A DNA stretch of 18,983 nucleotides from Prevotellaceae bacterium UBA7028 (GCA_002494215.1 DLBF01000031.1:1-18983); one strand, 5' to 3'; shown: positions 1 through 8,078, numbered from the stretch's first letter. The notes: generated by a model not told the origin, from the sequence alone. Made by a program: numbers and translations.

Positions 1-302
1 AGATCCTCATAGAAAATACGGAAACACGCGACCAACCAAAGAATAAGGAACGCGCGATGACCCTGCTGAAATCCCAGCTCTATGATCGTGCCATGAAGAA
101 ACGTCTGGAGGCGCAGGCTAAGATTGAGGCACGCAAGAAGAAGATAGAGTGGGGTAGCCAGATACGTAGTTATGTCTTTGATGACCGTCGCGTGAAGGAC
201 CACCGTACAAACTATCAGACCAGTGATGTAAATGGAGTAATGGATGGTAAGATTGATGCGTTCATTAAGGCTTACCTAATGGAGTTCGGAGGACAAGAGT
301 AA
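1..302 (+). CDS. prfB: Peptide chain release factor 2, C-terminal part (5' end outside window)
   Basis: The reading frame is open from base 3 of the window and ends with TAA at 300-302, giving about the last 99 residues of release factor 2. RF2 recognises UAA and UGA stop codons in the ribosomal A site and triggers peptide release. The visible part matches the family's C-terminal end: a helical stretch rich in Lys, Arg and Glu, then the well conserved WGSQIRSYVFDDRRVKDHRT segment and a tail with the DGKIDAFIKAYL motif. The GGQ loop, the stop-codon-reading tripeptide and any programmed frameshift site lie upstream and cannot be seen. The ATG at 57 is an internal methionine, not the start. The gene is followed by a repeat-rich gap and a small membrane peptide on the same strand. 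Confidence 0.95.
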   Translation, partial: ILIENTETRDQPKNKERAMTLLKSQLYDRAMKKRLEAQAKIEARKKKIEWGSQIRSYVFDDRRVKDHRTNYQTSDVNGVMDGKIDAFIKAYLMEFGGQE

Positions 303-303
303 A

Positions 304-317
304 TATTGAGTATTGAG
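304..317. repeat. Two heptamer tandem repeats after prfB
   Basis: Two identical copies of TATTGAG (304-310 and 311-317) follow the prfB stop codon at once. The 7-nt period is the same as in the arrays at 7982, 13700, 14309, 14384 and 16301. On its own a two-copy repeat is weak; the shared period makes it notable. Confidence 0.5.
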
Positions 318-387
318 CGGCCAGATTTATTTGTTATAGCGTTATAACGTTATATCGTAATAAAGAAGGCCGCCAAACGATATAACG
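317..387. repeat. Octamer repeat and nested inverted repeats between prfB and the small membrane peptide
   Basis: Three octamers in a row, TTATAGCG, TTATAACG and TTATATCG, occupy 334-357. Two inverted repeats can be drawn over them: GCGGCC (317-322) with GGCCGC (368-373), and CGTTATATCG (348-357) with CGATATAACG (378-387). The first could form a long-loop hairpin after prfB, but no T-run follows, so this is not a clear terminator. It could equally be an RNA processing or stability structure, or just degenerate repeat DNA. Confidence 0.5.
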
Positions 388-405
388 AAATAAACTATAG
401 AAACA

Positions 406-546
406 ATGAAAACAAAGAACAAAAAGTCTGAAAAGATTTCAAAGAAAGAGGCTGCATACGGCAAGAAGATGATAGCATATGTTGTTATTGCCCTGCTGGC
501 AATGTTTGTGCTTATCTTTGCCGGTGCCTCCTATCTCTTTGAATAA
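406..546 (+). CDS. 46-residue single-pass membrane peptide, function unknown
   Basis: An ATG at 406 opens a frame of 46 codons closed by TAA at 544-546. The first 21 residues are strongly basic (MKTKNKKSEKISKKEA), followed by a hydrophobic stretch of about 20 residues (IAYVVIALLAMFVLIFAGAS) and a very short tail ending in Phe-Glu. This is the layout of a single-span membrane peptide with the basic end held in the cytoplasm by the positive-inside rule. It lies 103 bases after prfB and 24 bases before the CYTH gene, same strand, so the three may share a transcript. I do not recognise a family with a known role. No strong ribosome binding site is seen, which is normal for Bacteroidetes. The non-random charge and hydrophobic arrangement is the main support for it being real. 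Confidence 0.7.
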   Translation: MKTKNKKSEKISKKEAAYGKKMIAYVVIALLAMFVLIFAGASYLFE

Positions 547-570
547 AGCGTATACATTATTATATATTAT

Positions 571-1056
571 ATGCATTTCGAGATAGAACGGAAATTCCTG
601 GTTGTTGGCGAATTCAAGAATCAGGCATATAATCATACGCATATCCAACAAGGGTATATAGCGTCAGGTAATGGCAGAACGGTGCGTGTGCGAATTCGTG
701 ATGATAAAGGCTACCTAACCATAAAAGGCCCAAGTGGAAAGGAGGGCCTCTCGCGTTATGAGTTTGAAAGAGAAATCCCCTTGCAGGATGCGCAGGATTT
801 GATGCAGATATGCGAGCCTGGTATTATCGACAAGACCCGTTATTTAGTTAAATCCTCCGATGGCATTCACACTTGGGAGGTAGATGAGTTTCATGGCGAT
901 AACGATGGTTTGATAATGGCCGAGATCGAGTTGGGGGCAGAGGATGAGGCTTTCCCCAAACCTGATTTCATTGGCAGGGAGGTGACTGGCGATCGTCGCT
1001 TCTATAATTCCCATATGCGCAAGAATCCTTTTAAGCTTTGGTGCAAAGAATTATAG
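571..1056 (+). CDS. CYTH domain protein (triphosphate tunnel metalloenzyme)
   Basis: This 161-residue protein carries the family signature ExExK at residues 4-8 (EIERK), followed by alternating charged strands typical of the eight-stranded tunnel that binds triphosphate and a divalent metal: RVRIRDDKGYLTIKG, the Arg/Glu-rich stretch after it, and a late GDRRFYN segment. The length is that of the short bacterial forms related to the Nitrosomonas europaea and Clostridium thermocellum enzymes, several of which hydrolyse inorganic tripolyphosphate. Other CYTH proteins are class IV adenylate cyclases or thiamine triphosphatases, so the substrate cannot be assigned from sequence. No signal peptide is seen; a cytoplasmic enzyme is expected. 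The start is the ATG at 571, which puts the ExExK motif at the usual extreme N-terminus. A strong terminator follows at 1070. Confidence 0.9.
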   Translation: MHFEIERKFLVVGEFKNQAYNHTHIQQGYIASGNGRTVRVRIRDDKGYLTIKGPSGKEGLSRYEFEREIPLQDAQDLMQICEPGIIDKTRYLVKSSDGIHTWEVDEFHGDNDGLIMAEIELGAEDEAFPKPDFIGREVTGDRRFYNSHMRKNPFKLWCKEL

Positions 1057-1069
1057 TAGTTTATTAAGC

Positions 1070-1128
1070 AAAAAACTTGCGGGCACACGTGGAAAACTTT
1101 TTTCCCACACGTGCCCGCAAGTTTTTTT
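1070..1128. terminator. Bidirectional intrinsic terminator between convergent genes
   Basis: An 11-bp GC-rich stem (CTTGCGGGCAC at 1076-1086 with GTGCCCGCAAG at 1111-1121) is extended inward by four more pairs after two mismatches. It is flanked by an A-run at 1070-1075 and a T-run at 1122-1128. The symmetry gives a U-tract in both directions, so it can stop transcripts of the CYTH gene from the left and of the 49-residue peptide operon from the right. Confidence 0.9.
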
Positions 1129-1145
1129 ACGTATGCTGGAAGATG

Positions 1146-1295
1146 TTAATCATCTTCCCATATTGCCCAGTCGTTGTTTTCTTTGGTCAGGACCTCTGAG
1201 TCATCGGCTTGAACTCCATCTATGATAGAGACTGCAATTATCTGTACGCATTCAGCCTTAAGTTGCTCAATGCAGGGTTTGATATATTTCTTCAT
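1146..1295 (-). CDS. 49-residue Met-Lys-Lys-Tyr small peptide, unknown function
   Basis: Starting at the ATG whose complement is at 1293-1295, the product has 49 residues and begins MKKYIKPCIEQLKAE. It has a central hydrophobic patch (CVQIIAVSII) and an acidic Trp-rich end (NNDWAIWEDD). The open frame continues upstream to 1355, but that part is encoded by a GC-rich hairpin repeat, so the internal Met is preferred. From memory, Prevotella and Bacteroides genomes encode many small proteins with this layout (Lys-rich start with Tyr and Pro, hydrophobic middle, Gly/Ser, acidic Trp end), often near exported proteins; no function is established that I know of. It is the last gene of the minus-strand surface-protein block, 63 bases after the tyrosine-phosphatase gene, and is followed by the terminator at 1070-1128. 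Whether it is exported, processed or regulatory is open. Confidence 0.7.
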   Translation of the reverse strand: MKKYIKPCIEQLKAECVQIIAVSIIDGVQADDSEVLTKENNDWAIWEDD

Positions 1296-1300
1296 ATTAT

Positions 1301-1350
1301 AGCCCCCTCCCATCCTCCCCACGAGGGGGAAGTGACAAATGGGGGTATGG
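1301..1350 (-). repeat. GC-rich hairpin element upstream of the small peptide
   Basis: On the minus strand this reads CTTCCCCCTCGTGGGGAGG followed by ATGGGAGGGGGCT, with a short C-run/G-run hairpin. The same plan (CT, C-run, TC loop, G-run, a second G-rich block ending in GGCT) appears in the element at 16337-16372 in the opposite orientation. Its G-rich end stops seven bases before the ATG of the peptide, where it could act as a purine-rich ribosome binding region. Elements of this look are scattered between genes in many Bacteroidetes. Confidence 0.6.
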
Positions 1351-1358
1351 GTCATCGG

Positions 1359-4300
1359 TTACTTTAATATCTTATTACCATTCACAATGTTTACGCCCTT
1401 CTGCATTTTGCTCATACGCTGACCAGCCAGGTTGTAAACGACTCCTTCGTTTTCAGAGATGGCGGATGTGGGGTTGTTAATGCCTGTTGCTTCTTCATTG
1501 AAGAAGAATGCCTTAACATCTGATGCAGGGACATTCAGGTATGCACGGAAGGCTTTTACTGTGGGCTTTGTTTCTCCTACCAGATAGAAGCCAATCTTGC
1601 CATTCTGGTTCTGCAGGACATATGTTCCCTCTGTAGCGGTAGTTGTCTTATATGTTCCGTAGAGTACGCCTTCTACAAGGTCAGAGCTCTCGCTGGCAGC
1701 AACTGTGGCATCTGATGCGGTAAGAACCAACTGACCGTCACCTTGTACCAGAACGGGGCTATTAGCACTGATACTTGTCACTTTTTCTACGTTGACAGTT
1801 GCATCTGTAACAGATGTAGCCTTTGATGCTGTGAACTCAGCAGGAACAGTAGCCTCGAAGGGGAGAACCAATGTCCTGTAAGAATTTACATTGGTAGTGT
1901 ATGTGGCCTGTGTAGCTGTGAATGCGTAGGGCGCGCCAAAGTCAGCGCCGTCTGTCAATACCATGCTCTCGCATACACCATTGTTGATGATGTTGGTGCC
2001 ATTGATACCAGACTCGGGAGCTACGGTAACCAGCAAGTTAGAGCCTTCGGGCATGTTGTCTGTCAGATCCTTTGCTTCGTAGGCGTAATCGCTCAGATCC
2101 AGAGATGTTGCCTTGGTGCTTACGGCTTCAGATATCATGTTCTTAACGTCAGCAGGATAAACAACGCCCAGCATCTTCATACGGAAGTCAGCAATCTCTT
2201 TGGCAGAGAAGCCCAGTTCCTTGTGGCAATAGGTATAGAACTTGTCTGTCAGAGTCTCGCCATCCAGAGTGTTGATGTAGTCCAGAATACCGTCAATATT
2301 CTCCTTATAGCGGTGAGTCTCATAGACAGAGAAGGTAGTCAATTCGTAGTCTTTGTAGAGGTCGCTCATGCTGACACCCAGCAGACCTTCCAAAATAACG
2401 CCCAGTGTACCTGTACGGTCAGCACCAATGTGACAGTGGAAGTATACGGGCTTGTCATTCTTTATGCAGTCAAATACAAACTCAAGGTTCTGCTTGTAGA
2501 GGTCCTTGCGATTCTGCATGCCGCTCTCATAGTAGTCTTCGTTGGTAATACGTTTATAGATAACATCCTCGCCCAAAGGAGACTGTGTGATGTAGGCAGA
2601 CTCCCAGTCAATACGGAGGTCAAGTTCTGCCTTCATGCCAACTGCACGGAGAGCTGCAATTCCCTCTGGTGTAAGCTGATATTCGCCATTCCATTCTGCA
2701 CCACGATAGATGAGTCCATACTTGATAGGCTTGCCACTGGCTGTTGCCCAACCGCCTAAGTCACGTACGTTACCCGTACCCTGAGCATAGATCTGACGGA
2801 GCTGGCCGCTTGTGGTGAAGCTAGAGTTGATAATCTCTGTGGGATTGCCGTCAACGGTTGCTGTTACCTTATAATAATAGGTCTGGTTGGGAAGAAGATT
2901 GTAAATCTCGTAGTGTGAATCACTCAAGCCGACTTCTGCGCTGAAAGCATCAGAGTAGTCAGCATTAAGGCTCCATGTGATTGTTTGAGTCGTAGCAGAT
3001 GCGTTCTTATTCCAGAAGATGGTTGCAGGCTCGGGAATGTCACGACGTGCAGGAGGAGCTACGTTGTAAGCCTTAATCTTTGTTTCCTCTGTGCCTTCGT
3101 ATGTAACCTCAGCCATATACTCTCTTACACGGATATTCTCAATGTTGAAGTCCTGAGCGAATGTGCCGCTTTGTACAGGGTGGAAGCGCCACCAGGTTCT
3201 ATTGTTCTCATCGGTATAGTCGTCGCTGACATTTACATAGCCACTAGATTGTCCATAAAGTTTGCTTGCCGTTCCTTCGACAAGGCTTTGCATCAAGAAC
3301 TTACCACCGCTGAGCCATGTGATAATCTGCTCATTTTCGAAGGTGGAGGTGGACAGAACCCAGCTATCGGCATCGGGAGCTCCGAAGTAGTATTCTGTTT
3401 CTTCGTTGGCTGCTCTGACAATCCAGTTGCTGCCTTTGCGCGTGAGCTTGAAGCAGAACCTAGTATCGGATGCATCGAAAGTCTTTACATCGACGTAGCC
3501 GCCAGTGCCAGTTCGTATATACTTGTTGTTGTATAAGCCTTCGATATAGTAATAGCCCTCGTTAAGAGGATTAATAGAAAGGCCATCTACAGCAATAATC
3601 ATTTGGAGGAGAGCGTCGTTACGTTGCTCGGCAGTAGCGTTCTCGTCAAGAGCGCTGGCAGCAGCCAAGGCATCTTTGACAGCTTGAACACTAGCGGGTG
3701 TGTAGAAGCCAGGGTCAGTACCTACTTCCTCGTCGTCAGGTAGCTTGGCGCTATAAGTCTGGATGGCGTTCTGAAGCTCCTCGTTTGTCATATCCTGTAC
3801 TAAGTCAGGAACGATTTTGTAGCAGTTCCAATGATAATCGGTCTTGTAATCGATATAGACAGAGGGATAGACGTGTATGGTGGAAGCGAAGTCGTTGTCG
3901 AAGGTGTAGATGTCGGGTACCTCGGGCTTCGTGTCACAAATCATATATACATCGTATGCATCTGATGCACGCCAGAACACCCATTTGCCCCATTTGTTGG
4001 TTTCTGCATTACTATTCACAGTAATTTTTTTCAATTTGGAGTTATAGCCCATAGCGTATTTACCCGTGTTGGTAAGGGAGTTGGGCAGGGTTATCTCTGT
4101 AATCAGGGTTTTGTAGATGGCTTCCTCGCCGATGGAAACAAGTCCCTCAGGTAAAGTGATTGAAGTAATGTCTGCATAGCGGAAGGCATAGTTGCCAATG
4201 CTCGTTACATTGTAAGTCTTGTCATCGTGGGTAACTTGTGCAGGAATCACAATATCTCCTGCGTAAGTGTTAGGATTGTTAGAATCAGGCTTGCTGTCTG

Positions 4301-5015
4301 TTGGGTAAACAACACTAACCTTATCTTCTGCAGTCATCTTATATTTGATGCCGTTTTCGGTGAACTCTATAAATGTTACGTCGCCGTCAATATCGGGCAC
4401 GATGTTATAGATACTCCAATTGCTGTCTGCCATGTAGTTGTCGTACGCACCTTTCTTAACATGAATGGTGGAAGCATGGCTGTCATCAAAGGTCTGGTTG
4501 TCGTATAGACTGGGTTTGATGTCACATACCATATAGACATCATAACCACCTGATGCACGCCAGAACACCCATGCGCCCCAGTTTTTGTCAGCGCTGTGTT
4601 CGCCCAAAGTGATGGTTTTAAGATTAGAACAGCTCTCTGCAGCTTCGTCTTCTAACTTTGTTACAGAGTTGGGCACATTAAGTTCTGTAATTTTTGATCC
4701 CATTAAGGATTTCTTGCCGATGGTAAGCAGACCTTCTGGCAATGAGATAGAAGAGATTTCTGCAGAATAGAAAGCTCTTTCGCCAATGGCTGTTACGTTG
4801 TAGTCTGTACCTTCGTAATTGATGGTAGCAGGAATCACGATGCTGCCAGTGTAAGTGCTGGGATTGCTTGACCCTGGTCTGCTGTCGTTGGGATACGTAA
4901 CAGTTGCTGTACTTCCATCAAGGATGTACTTGATGCCATCAACAGTCGCTGTTGTTTGTGCTGACATAGTGATTGCCATCAGCAACAAATAAAGGAATGT
5001 GATTGTTTTTCTCAT
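1359..5015 (-). CDS. Large exported LRR / fibronectin-like / tyrosine-phosphatase protein with sorting-type C-terminus
   Basis: I start this at the ATG complementary to 5013-5015 because it gives a clean signal peptide (MRKTITFLYLLLMAITMSAQ); the frame also opens at 5048, but that adds 11 residues before it. The product has 1218 residues. Domains in order: two copies of a BspA-type leucine-rich-repeat unit of about 190 residues each (roughly 22-212 and 213-404); a short helical region (about 410-480); a ricin-like or lipocalin-like segment rich in Tyr and Trp (about 485-615); a fibronectin-III-like segment (about 660-736); a tyrosine/dual-specificity phosphatase domain (about 739-951) with NVRDLGGW and the catalytic loop HCHIGADRTG, a true Cys-x5-Arg with Cys861 and Arg867; then a beta-rich region and a tail (VYNLAGQRMSKMQKGVNIVN) resembling type IX secretion sorting ends. 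The catalytic loop is intact, so activity on phosphoprotein, phosphoinositide or phytate-like substrates outside the cell is plausible. The substrate is not known. Confidence 0.88.
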   Translation of the reverse strand: MRKTITFLYLLLMAITMSAQTTATVDGIKYILDGSTATVTYPNDSRPGSSNPSTYTGSIVIPATINYEGTDYNVTAIGERAFYSAEISSISLPEGLLTIGKKSLMGSKITELNVPNSVTKLEDEAAESCSNLKTITLGEHSADKNWGAWVFWRASGGYDVYMVCDIKPSLYDNQTFDDSHASTIHVKKGAYDNYMADSNWSIYNIVPDIDGDVTFIEFTENGIKYKMTAEDKVSVVYPTDSKPDSNNPNTYAGDIVIPAQVTHDDKTYNVTSIGNYAFRYADITSITLPEGLVSIGEEAIYKTLITEITLPNSLTNTGKYAMGYNSKLKKITVNSNAETNKWGKWVFWRASDAYDVYMICDTKPEVPDIYTFDNDFASTIHVYPSVYIDYKTDYHWNCYKIVPDLVQDMTNEELQNAIQTYSAKLPDDEEVGTDPGFYTPASVQAVKDALAAASALDENATAEQRNDALLQMIIAVDGLSINPLNEGYYYIEGLYNNKYIRTGTGGYVDVKTFDASDTRFCFKLTRKGSNWIVRAANEETEYYFGAPDADSWVLSTSTFENEQIITWLSGGKFLMQSLVEGTASKLYGQSSGYVNVSDDYTDENNRTWWRFHPVQSGTFAQDFNIENIRVREYMAEVTYEGTEETKIKAYNVAPPARRDIPEPATIFWNKNASATTQTITWSLNADYSDAFSAEVGLSDSHYEIYNLLPNQTYYYKVTATVDGNPTEIINSSFTTSGQLRQIYAQGTGNVRDLGGWATASGKPIKYGLIYRGAEWNGEYQLTPEGIAALRAVGMKAELDLRIDWESAYITQSPLGEDVIYKRITNEDYYESGMQNRKDLYKQNLEFVFDCIKNDKPVYFHCHIGADRTGTLGVILEGLLGVSMSDLYKDYELTTFSVYETHRYKENIDGILDYINTLDGETLTDKFYTYCHKELGFSAKEIADFRMKMLGVVYPADVKNMISEAVSTKATSLDLSDYAYEAKDLTDNMPEGSNLLVTVAPESGINGTNIINNGVCESMVLTDGADFGAPYAFTATQATYTTNVNSYRTLVLPFEATVPAEFTASKATSVTDATVNVEKVTSISANSPVLVQGDGQLVLTASDATVAASESSDLVEGVLYGTYKTTTATEGTYVLQNQNGKIGFYLVGETKPTVKAFRAYLNVPASDVKAFFFNEEATGINNPTSAISENEGVVYNLAGQRMSKMQKGVNIVNGNKILK

Positions 5016-5066
5016 AATTGTTTTTTGATAGATTTTAGTTATACACAAAGGTTTTTGTTTTTTTCG

Positions 5067-8063
5067 TTATTTTACACCACCAAGTTTATTTACTTGTTCT
5101 GCGGTAAGTTCTACGTCCCAGAAACGAATTTCTGCTGTGTCAATAGCTTTCTCTTCACCGTCGTCGTCAGCAAAGAAGAGTGCACCAGTAGTCAATTGCC
5201 AGTGTTGTGCAACAGCTATGGTACTGGAACCAACTTTCTCTCCGTTCACATAGACGGTAGCATAGTTGTTCTTCACAACGAACAAGATACGATACCAATG
5301 GCCGTTTGTTAGTTCGCCGTTGTACTTCAGATTGCCGGAATTCAGTCCTACCATGTTCTGGTTAATGAAAAGGCTTCCATCCTTGTTGTCATTAAGATTG
5401 TTTTGCAGGAGTGGAATGTAGCTGGAATAGTTGCCGGCTCTGACATCCCAAAGGATGGAGTAGGTGCTCATGCTTTCCACGCCCAGGTTAGAGGTCATCA
5501 TAAGGCTGGAGCCAACAGGCACGTTAATGGCACCATTGCTCTCCGTGGGACCTGCAACAGCAGTGATACTTGCATCTGCAGGATTATCTTTTGTTGTTAC
5601 GTTGCCCTTAGTATGTTTGGAAGCCTTCAAGGTTGCTGTGCCGGTGCCTTGCATCAGGTCTTCTGTATTGTCAAAAGTCCATGTGCCGATGGCTTCGGGA
5701 ATCGGATTTTCTTCCTGAACAGGCTCTCCTGTGGCGGTGCCAAGTTTTGTTACCTGCTTGCTGTTAAGGGGCTCGTCCCAGAAACGGATTTCTGAAGTTG
5801 ATATATCGTGCTCCTCTCCGTCATTATCGATGAAGAAGAGTGCATCGGCGCCCATCTGCCAGTTTGTGGCATTTGCTAACAAGGCCTGCCCAACCTTGCG
5901 ACCATCAAGATAGATGGTGGGTAGATTGTTCTTGACTACAAAGACAACACGATGCCACTTCCCAGAAGTAAGGCTGCCTCCGTAGCCCAGTCCGCTGGAA
6001 TTTAGTCCTAATTCACCGTTGTTAATAAAGAAACTGCCGTCTTTCTTGTTTGTAATATCGTTCTGGTATAATGCAGTATATCCGTTAAGCTGGGTAGAGC
6101 AGATGTCAAACATCAGTGTGTAGTTGGTGAGGTTCTTTTCCTGAAGCTTAGTTGCCATTGCAAGACCAGATTTTACTGGAATGGTAATTGCTCCGTTTCC
6201 TTCGAGAGGACCTGCTACAGGTGTAATGCCTATGGAGGCCAGGTCGTCAACAAAGGCAAGACCCCCTGTTCCTATGTTGGCACCTTTCAGTGTAGCTGTA
6301 CCTATGCCTGCTAATAGGTTATTTGTGTCATCAAATGTCCAACATCCCACGGTCTCGGGAACTGGACGGTCGTCATTCAATGTGGTAAAGGTGGCGGTGA
6401 GTGGCTCAGACTGGTTGTCCCATGAGTCGTAGGCAATCACCTCGACCTTGTATTCGGTGTTAGGAGTTAGCCCGTTTACCGTATAAGAAAGTTCCTCTGG
6501 CATATCTGTGGTAAGGTAGAACTGAGAGAATACAAAAGCACTCTTAACAACCTTATTGCCTTTCATAATGCGAACATTATAACGGAAAACGCACTCGTTG
6601 TCGGTAGCTTGTGGGAAGGTTACCTTGACGTCATCTTCCGATGGCTTAATGCCGAGTTCTATGTCAGGGTTAAATTCGGGGGCGGGCAGACCGTCGCGTA
6701 AAGGTATGTTATTGGGATTGTCGTCTTTGTCGCGGATGTCGGCATACTGGAACTGGCTACCATCAAACGGAGCCTTAAGTACCCATCGATTCTCTGGGTC
6801 TATCTCGACATCACGGTAGGTGTCATAACGACGTATCTCAATATCACCGTTAGGTTGCTCCATTAGAATCATACCTTCGGTGACGTCCTTGAAACCTTCG
6901 GGATGTATGCCTGCTTCGACTGCTCCGGGGTTAATCTCAGAATATGTGACGCTGGCAGTATTGATAGAGGTGTAGTAGTTATTACGTGTACTATTAGGGT
7001 TGGCACCCTGATGAATACTACGAGGATCGCCAAGGGGATAATGGCTATGACCTGCAAAGACCACAGCCTGTGGGTATTCGTTCAGGACAGGGTTAAGGAC
7101 CTTCATTGCCCAGGCTGCGCCTTCAATTTCGCCCCACGAACTAAAGCATGTCCAGCGGGGAGGAACATGAGTAAACACAAAGATGGGCTTACCGGGGGCA
7201 TCTTCTGCTGCCCGTTTGAGGTAATTCTTCAGGGTTACCACCACGGAACTCGGGTAGGATGCTGTGCCATTTGCTTCATTATCATCGTTATTGGCACCAC
7301 CACGAACACTTATCAAAATAAAAGGATAACCTTTGATAAGAACATATTGGTCGAGGGGGTATGCCTTGTTCTCGTTGAACTTTCTCAGTCCGTTTTTGTA
7401 GTTTGTCTGACCATTACTATTGTAGTTGTCGTGGTTGCCCATTGTGAAGAGAAAGTTGTCTACTGGGTTGATGAAGTTTTCGTCGTTGCCAAAAAGTTGC
7501 ACAAACTCTGTGTATTGGTTGGTGTCACCATGGTCGGTGAGGTCACCCACGACTGCCAGGGCATCGAGTTTGGTCTTGCTCGTCAGTCTCTGGAGTGTAT
7601 TCGAAACCTTCTCTGCGTATTTCCCGCCGTAGTTGTTACCCACGTGGGTGTCTGATATAACGGCAAAGGCCAAACGTGCCTCCTGCTTAACGGTTAAAAT
7701 CAGAGGGCGGAAGTCCTTGCTGGTGATGGTAAGGGTGGTGACGCGAGGTTCGTCTCCACTGTTGGCTGTTGGCATCAAGGTTAGCGCTCCGTTCATGAAT
7801 GAAGCTCTTAACCACATGGCGCCGGTCTTTACTGAAACGTCTTGATTGGTTTCAATAGTAATCTTCTTGGGCGTCATGGTAAATGGCAGGGTAATAACCC
7901 CGTCCTTAATCTCGTCTGCCTTAAAGGTGGCAGCACCGGGGGTAGCTAATGAACTTACGACGTAAGTCTGCGCCCAGATTGTTGAACATTGAATACTGAA
8001 CATTGACCATGGGGCCATGAGCATGGTTGCGAAAAGAAGTATATTTTTTTTCATCGTTTTCAT
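5067..8063 (-). CDS. Exported calcineurin-like metallophosphoesterase with fibronectin-like and two lamin-G-like modules
   Basis: This 998-residue protein has a signal peptide ending near WAQ (residue 32) and then a full metallophosphoesterase domain at about 131-415. The metal ligands are all present: SDTHVG (Asp138, His140), GDLTDHG (173-179), GNHDN (209-213), His299 in FTHVPP, and GHSH (338-341). A fibronectin-III-like segment covers about 460-562. Two closely similar concanavalin/lamin-G-like repeats follow (about 565-775 and 787-995), both with WTFD, NKDGS, FVVKNN and EIRFWD blocks; such modules usually bind carbohydrate or mediate contact. There is no obvious sorting tail. It lies 15 bases after the gene at 8079 and 51 bases before the tyrosine-phosphatase gene. 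The first Met (8063) and Met4 (8054) are both possible starts. Its signal-peptide region contains a heptamer repeat array. Confidence 0.92.
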   Translation of the reverse strand: MKTMKKNILLFATMLMAPWSMFSIQCSTIWAQTYVVSSLATPGAATFKADEIKDGVITLPFTMTPKKITIETNQDVSVKTGAMWLRASFMNGALTLMPTANSGDEPRVTTLTITSKDFRPLILTVKQEARLAFAVISDTHVGNNYGGKYAEKVSNTLQRLTSKTKLDALAVVGDLTDHGDTNQYTEFVQLFGNDENFINPVDNFLFTMGNHDNYNSNGQTNYKNGLRKFNENKAYPLDQYVLIKGYPFILISVRGGANNDDNEANGTASYPSSVVVTLKNYLKRAAEDAPGKPIFVFTHVPPRWTCFSSWGEIEGAAWAMKVLNPVLNEYPQAVVFAGHSHYPLGDPRSIHQGANPNSTRNNYYTSINTASVTYSEINPGAVEAGIHPEGFKDVTEGMILMEQPNGDIEIRRYDTYRDVEIDPENRWVLKAPFDGSQFQYADIRDKDDNPNNIPLRDGLPAPEFNPDIELGIKPSEDDVKVTFPQATDNECVFRYNVRIMKGNKVVKSAFVFSQFYLTTDMPEELSYTVNGLTPNTEYKVEVIAYDSWDNQSEPLTATFTTLNDDRPVPETVGCWTFDDTNNLLAGIGTATLKGANIGTGGLAFVDDLASIGITPVAGPLEGNGAITIPVKSGLAMATKLQEKNLTNYTLMFDICSTQLNGYTALYQNDITNKKDGSFFINNGELGLNSSGLGYGGSLTSGKWHRVVFVVKNNLPTIYLDGRKVGQALLANATNWQMGADALFFIDNDGEEHDISTSEIRFWDEPLNSKQVTKLGTATGEPVQEENPIPEAIGTWTFDNTEDLMQGTGTATLKASKHTKGNVTTKDNPADASITAVAGPTESNGAINVPVGSSLMMTSNLGVESMSTYSILWDVRAGNYSSYIPLLQNNLNDNKDGSLFINQNMVGLNSGNLKYNGELTNGHWYRILFVVKNNYATVYVNGEKVGSSTIAVAQHWQLTTGALFFADDDGEEKAIDTAEIRFWDVELTAEQVNKLGGVK
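7982..8009. repeat. Four heptamer repeats inside the metallophosphoesterase signal-peptide region
   Basis: On the plus strand the array reads TTGAACA, TTGAATA, CTGAACA, TTGACCA, with a 10-base direct repeat TGAACATTGA at 7983-7992 and 7997-8006. Read on the coding strand it encodes residues about 19-28 (WSMFSIQCST) just before the predicted cleavage site. Since 7 is not a multiple of 3, the units are translated in shifting frames. Confidence 0.75.
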
Positions 8064-8078
8064 ACTTTAGTTCTTCAT

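Noticed and set aside
1296..1355. Longer N-terminus (20 more residues) for the 49-residue peptide
   Set aside because: The extra codons are read from the GC-rich hairpin element, and the internal Met starts the recognisable MKKYIKP pattern.
2223..3536. Two plus-strand open frames of 178 and 183 codons opposite the phosphatase gene
   Set aside because: Antisense shadows of a gene with signal peptide, domain order and catalytic loop.
6903..7655. Plus-strand open frame of 250 codons opposite the metallophosphoesterase
   Set aside because: Antisense to the catalytic domain whose metal-binding motifs are all intact; Cys/Val-rich composition is typical of a shadow frame.
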